Shown: positions 7,242 through 9,463 of the stretch, one piece after another
How positions within the stretch are numbered: the stretch's first letter is position 1
Layout of the letters: the number at the start of each line of letters is the position of its first letter
Origin: Eubacterium sp.
Lineage (GTDB): Bacteria; Bacillota; Clostridia; Oscillospirales; Acutalibacteraceae
Assembly (NCBI GenBank): GCA_029052085.1
Contig: JAIDJS010000127.1
Span: 1-9,463, forward strand
DNA length: 9,463 bases
Direction of reading: 5' to 3'
Translations under genes and position numbers: made by a program
Notes under the pieces: generated by a model
Seen by the model: the letters and a program-made list of their open reading frames with translations, nothing else
Databases searched by the model: none
What the model was told of the DNA's origin: nothing

Positions 7242-8282
7242 ATTTTTAATATATTTATCAAAACCCGAGCTGCAGGTTTTGTTATATTCTTTATCTATCC
7301 ATACTGCTTCAACACCATCGGTTGCCTCAACAAGCTTTTTCCCGTCCTCAATACTCATATTAAACAGCGTAGTTGAAAAAGCATCGCCAAGTGCCGAATT
7401 ATTACAGATTACAGATACACTTGCAACATATTCGCTTGGCATAAGCGTATCCGGATTGATGACATGGCAGTATTTTTTGCCGTCTACCACATAATACCTT
7501 TGATAATCGCCGCTTGTAACAACAGATAAATCCGTTATCTGAACAAGTGCAACCCTATCCATATATTCCGAATTCGGACTTTCAATTTCAATATTCCAAA
7601 GGCTTTTGCCGTCATCCTTATGACCAAAGGTATATACATTACCGCCGATACTGATTGCTCCTGATGACCAAAGATTTTCCGACGCCCACTTGCAGACCTC
7701 CTGAACAGCATAGCCCTTTGCAACTGCACCCACATCAAGCTGAAGCTCAGGATCCGAAAAATAAACCGTGCTCTTTTCCTTATCAATTACAAGGGAATTG
7801 ATATCTGTATGTTCTGCCGCTTCTTCAAGAGCAGTCCTGTCCGGAAGCGTGGCTTCATCGGGATTGTTTATTCCATTTGTTCGGTAATCATGCCATATTG
7901 ATAAAACCGTACCGAAACAGATATTGGTTTTTCCGCCGCTGAGTTCATAAACGTCTTTGCCGTATTCAAGCAAATCTATAATTCTGCTGTCTACCTCAAC
8001 AGGCTTATCCTTTGCCGTTTCATTCACGGTATTAAGATTAACCACACCATCATATGAATTGTAAATATCATAAAGCTGATAATACTCTTCCAGCCTCTTA
8101 TGAAATTCTTCAAGATGGGCATCAAAATCTTCCTGGCTGTTGTCATAAGCTATAACTGTTGACGCTGTATCAAACAAATCCAAAAAGCTTGAAGAAAAAC
8201 GCTCCTGTTTACTGCTTACACTGCAGGAACAGCAAATAAGCATAATAAGTAAAGATAATAAAACACATAGTAATTTTTTCAT
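7239..8282 (-). CDS. apbE: FAD:protein FMN transferase (ApbE), lipoprotein
   Basis: ApbE transfers FMN from FAD to a threonine of target flavoproteins, outside the membrane, with magnesium. From the ATG at 8282 it is 347 residues, normal for the family. It opens with a lipoprotein signal peptide MKKLLCVLLSLLIMLICCSC; the lipidated cysteine is C18 or C20. Family motifs: DVGAVAKGYAVQ (183-194), SIGGNVYTFG (211-220), TSGDYQRYY (256-264), HVINPDTLMP (273-282) and the metal-site region LGDAFSTTLF (298-307). It is the first gene of a four-gene operon whose next product is a likely substrate. The start is set by the signal peptide; an in-frame TTG at 8303 lies upstream of the predicted -10 box and is rejected. 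There is no Shine-Dalgarno sequence before the ATG, and the predicted promoter places the transcript start within about 0-5 bases of it. Confidence 0.96.
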   Translation of the reverse strand: MKKLLCVLLSLLIMLICCSCSVSSKQERFSSSFLDLFDTASTVIAYDNSQEDFDAHLEEFHKRLEEYYQLYDIYNSYDGVVNLNTVNETAKDKPVEVDSRIIDLLEYGKDVYELSGGKTNICFGTVLSIWHDYRTNGINNPDEATLPDRTALEEAAEHTDINSLVIDKEKSTVYFSDPELQLDVGAVAKGYAVQEVCKWASENLWSSGAISIGGNVYTFGHKDDGKSLWNIEIESPNSEYMDRVALVQITDLSVVTSGDYQRYYVVDGKKYCHVINPDTLMPSEYVASVSVICNNSALGDAFSTTLFNMSIEDGKKLVEATDGVEAVWIDKEYNKTCSSGFDKYIKN

Positions 8283-8291
8283 AACATATTG

Positions 8292-8320
8292 ATTATAACA
8301 CAACAGTATTAAACTTTCAA
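8292..8320 (-). promoter_or_regulatory. Predicted strong promoter of apbE operon, giving a near-leaderless mRNA
   Basis: On the minus strand TTGAAA (8315-8320) is followed after 17 bases by a perfect TATAAT (8292-8297), preceded by TGT (extended -10). The last base of the -10 box is only 9 bases from the apbE ATG at 8282, so transcription should start almost at the start codon. Confidence 0.72.
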
Positions 8321-8381
8321 CAAGAACCTGCTTTTCTCCTTGAAAAACAAAGCCCTGATGATCTGAATCCTGACAACCAAT

Positions 8382-8410
8382 AAAAAAAGAGAGAGTCTTT
8401 CGACTCTCTC
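8382..8410 (-). terminator. Rho-independent terminator of the two-domain lipoprotein gene
   Basis: On the minus strand a 9-bp perfect stem (8402-8410 with 8389-8397) with a GAAA tetraloop is followed by seven T residues (8382-8388). It starts 19 bases after the lipoprotein stop codon and separates that gene from the apbE promoter. Confidence 0.94.
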
Positions 8411-8429
8411 AAAATAAAGTTTATGTTGA

Positions 8430-9419
8430 TTATGCCTGTGCAGCAGCAGCTACAGTTTCAGCAATTGAGCTGATTGTAATTGTGCATCCTGCCTTAAGGT
8501 CAGCATCATCTGTTTTGCCTTCAGCATTTACAGCAGCCTTAACATCAGCAGCAGTTTTGCCCTTAGCCCAGTTTTCATAAGCAGCAGCCTGTTCAAACCA
8601 TTCTGCACCGCCTTCAATAGCACCCATAGATGCAGAAACACCCTTCATATTGTAGTTTTCTTTAAGGTCTTTCTTAGAGGTAATTGTACCTGCTTCAACA
8701 GTGAATTTGCCGTCAGCCATTGCGCATTTGCCCTGAGCAGCATCAATGAGACAAGATGTAATCTTACCATCAGCAGATGTTGTTACAGCAGCAACATTTG
8801 AATCATACTGAAGATTTGTTTCGTTGCTCTCATAATACTTTTCAGTCTTAATATTAAGAGCAAGCTTGTCATCAGCTGTTGCACCAAGATCAGCAGCATT
8901 ATCTACAGCTTTAGCTACAGTTTCAGCAATTGCAGCAATTGTAATTGTGCAGCCAGCCTTAAGGTCTGCATCATCTGTTTTGCCTTCAGCATTTACAGCA
9001 GCTCTAACGTCAGCAGCTGTTTTGCCCTTAGCCCAAGCCATGAAAGCATCAGCCTGCTCAAACCACTCTTTGCCGATACCGCCAGGAATATTAGCAGATG
9101 TTTCTTTCATTGCATAGTCGCCCTGCTTCTCATACTTTGTTCTGAGATCTACACCATAGTCTGCAGCAGCCTTAGCAAGATCCGGCTTTGTCTGAGCTTC
9201 GTCAATCTTAACATCAACGATTTTGCCGTCAGCATCAACTGTTACAGCAGCAGCAACAACATCAATTGTAAGAGTTGTATCTTTTACATCTTCAATTGTG
9301 CCTGTTACAGCTAAACCTGTTTTTACTGCAGCAGCCTTGCTTCCACCGCTGCAAGCTGCAAAAGCAACAGCAAGTGCAGCTACAAGAACTACAGCAAGAA
9401 CTTTTTTTAAGTTTTTCAT
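8430..9419 (-). CDS. Two-domain lipoprotein, probable covalent flavin carrier (FMN-binding-like)
   Basis: A 329-residue, alanine-rich surface lipoprotein: signal peptide 1-22 with lipobox FAAC and lipid cysteine C23. The mature part is two similar halves, about 36-173 and 184-326. Each half has a strand motif like that of FMN_bind domains (ADGKIVDVKIDEAQTK at 63-78; ADGKITSCLIDAAQGK at 216-231). Each then has an insert with EWFEQ, a tryptophan and AKGKTAADV, and ends with DLKAGCTIT (152-160 and 307-315). That ending lines up position by position with DLLAGSTIT of the neighbouring FMN-binding protein, pointing to T158 and T313 as possible ApbE flavinylation sites. I recall similar lipoproteins in gut Clostridia without assigned function. 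The idea of a flavin carrier like Listeria PplA is inference. The start at 9419 has AAGGAG 8 bases upstream. The gene ends at its own terminator, so it is expressed apart from the apbE operon; its promoter lies outside the window. Confidence 0.9.
   Translation of the reverse strand: MKNLKKVLAVVLVAALAVAFAACSGGSKAAAVKTGLAVTGTIEDVKDTTLTIDVVAAAVTVDADGKIVDVKIDEAQTKPDLAKAAADYGVDLRTKYEKQGDYAMKETSANIPGGIGKEWFEQADAFMAWAKGKTAADVRAAVNAEGKTDDADLKAGCTITIAAIAETVAKAVDNAADLGATADDKLALNIKTEKYYESNETNLQYDSNVAAVTTSADGKITSCLIDAAQGKCAMADGKFTVEAGTITSKKDLKENYNMKGVSASMGAIEGGAEWFEQAAAYENWAKGKTAADVKAAVNAEGKTDDADLKAGCTITISSIAETVAAAAQA
8442..8603. repeat. Intragenic direct repeat, copy 2 (C-terminal half of the lipoprotein)
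   Basis: This 162-base segment (residues 273-326 of the lipoprotein) matches 8907-9068 without gaps at about 136 of 162 positions by hand count, including a 35-base identical run (8503-8537 against 8968-9002). The encoded segments share 46 of 54 residues. Confidence 0.85.
8907..9068. repeat. Intragenic direct repeat, copy 1 (N-terminal half of the lipoprotein)
   Basis: Partner of 8442-8603, encoding residues 118-171 of the lipoprotein, offset by 465 bases. The remainder of the two halves is far less alike, so similarity is concentrated in this segment. Confidence 0.85.
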
Positions 9420-9427
9420 TGTTTTTT

Positions 9428-9433
9428 CTCCTT
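9428..9433 (-). promoter_or_regulatory. Ribosome binding site of the two-domain lipoprotein
   Basis: AAGGAG on the minus strand, 8 bases before the ATG at 9419. The strong site and the strong terminator together suggest an abundant protein. Confidence 0.85.
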
Positions 9434-9463
9434 TAATAAAAAAATATTTATTTGCATCTAGAT

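Noticed and set aside
8283..8303. TTG at 8303 as the apbE start
   Set aside because: It lacks a ribosome binding site, lies upstream of the predicted -10 box, and would put seven residues in front of a standard MKK lipoprotein signal.
8321..8381. Possible small RNA or riboswitch between the lipoprotein terminator and the apbE promoter
   Set aside because: The segment lies upstream of the apbE promoter, has no strong stem of its own and no recognisable riboswitch core. An AAGGAG there is not followed by a start codon in any long frame.

Overview
The window looks like a chromosomal stretch from a low-GC Gram-positive anaerobe of the class Clostridia (Ruminococcaceae/Oscillospiraceae-like). The basis is the AT-rich sequence, strong AAGGAG/GAGGTG ribosome binding sites, lipoproteins with short Firmicute-type signal peptides, a 921-residue SecA with a zinc-binding C-terminus, and the presence of Gx-transporter, NusG-II and cytidylate-kinase-like families common in gut Clostridia. 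A species call is not possible from this sequence alone.

Left part (1-3406, + strand): the 3' end of an unrecognised protein gene, then secA with its own sigma-A-type promoter and a strong terminator. Middle part (3465-5591, - strand): a two-gene operon, an ArsB/NhaD (SLC13-like) permease followed by a cytidylate-kinase-like protein, with a good promoter and a terminator. It converges on secA.

Right part (5624-9463, - strand): read in the direction of transcription, first a 329-residue lipoprotein made of two similar halves and closed by a terminator. Then comes an operon of apbE (FAD:protein FMN transferase), a membrane-anchored FMN-binding-domain protein, a membrane-anchored NusG-domain-II protein and a Gx-transporter/HepI-like membrane protein, with its own promoter and terminator. 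ApbE attaches FMN covalently to threonine in a D-x-x-[ST]-G-A-T type motif. The FMN-binding protein has such a motif (DLLAGSTIT). The two-domain lipoprotein carries a closely matching motif in each half (DLKAGCTIT, twice). The region therefore reads as an extracytoplasmic flavin electron-transfer module: a flavin-attaching enzyme, up to three FMN sites on two surface proteins, and membrane partners of unknown job. No Rnf, Nqr, NADH dehydrogenase or quinone-synthesis genes are visible in the window.

No tRNA, rRNA, CRISPR, insertion sequence or riboswitch was recognised. No gene-free stretch reaches 300 bases; the longest (about 200 bases, near 5472-5672) holds one promoter and one terminator.
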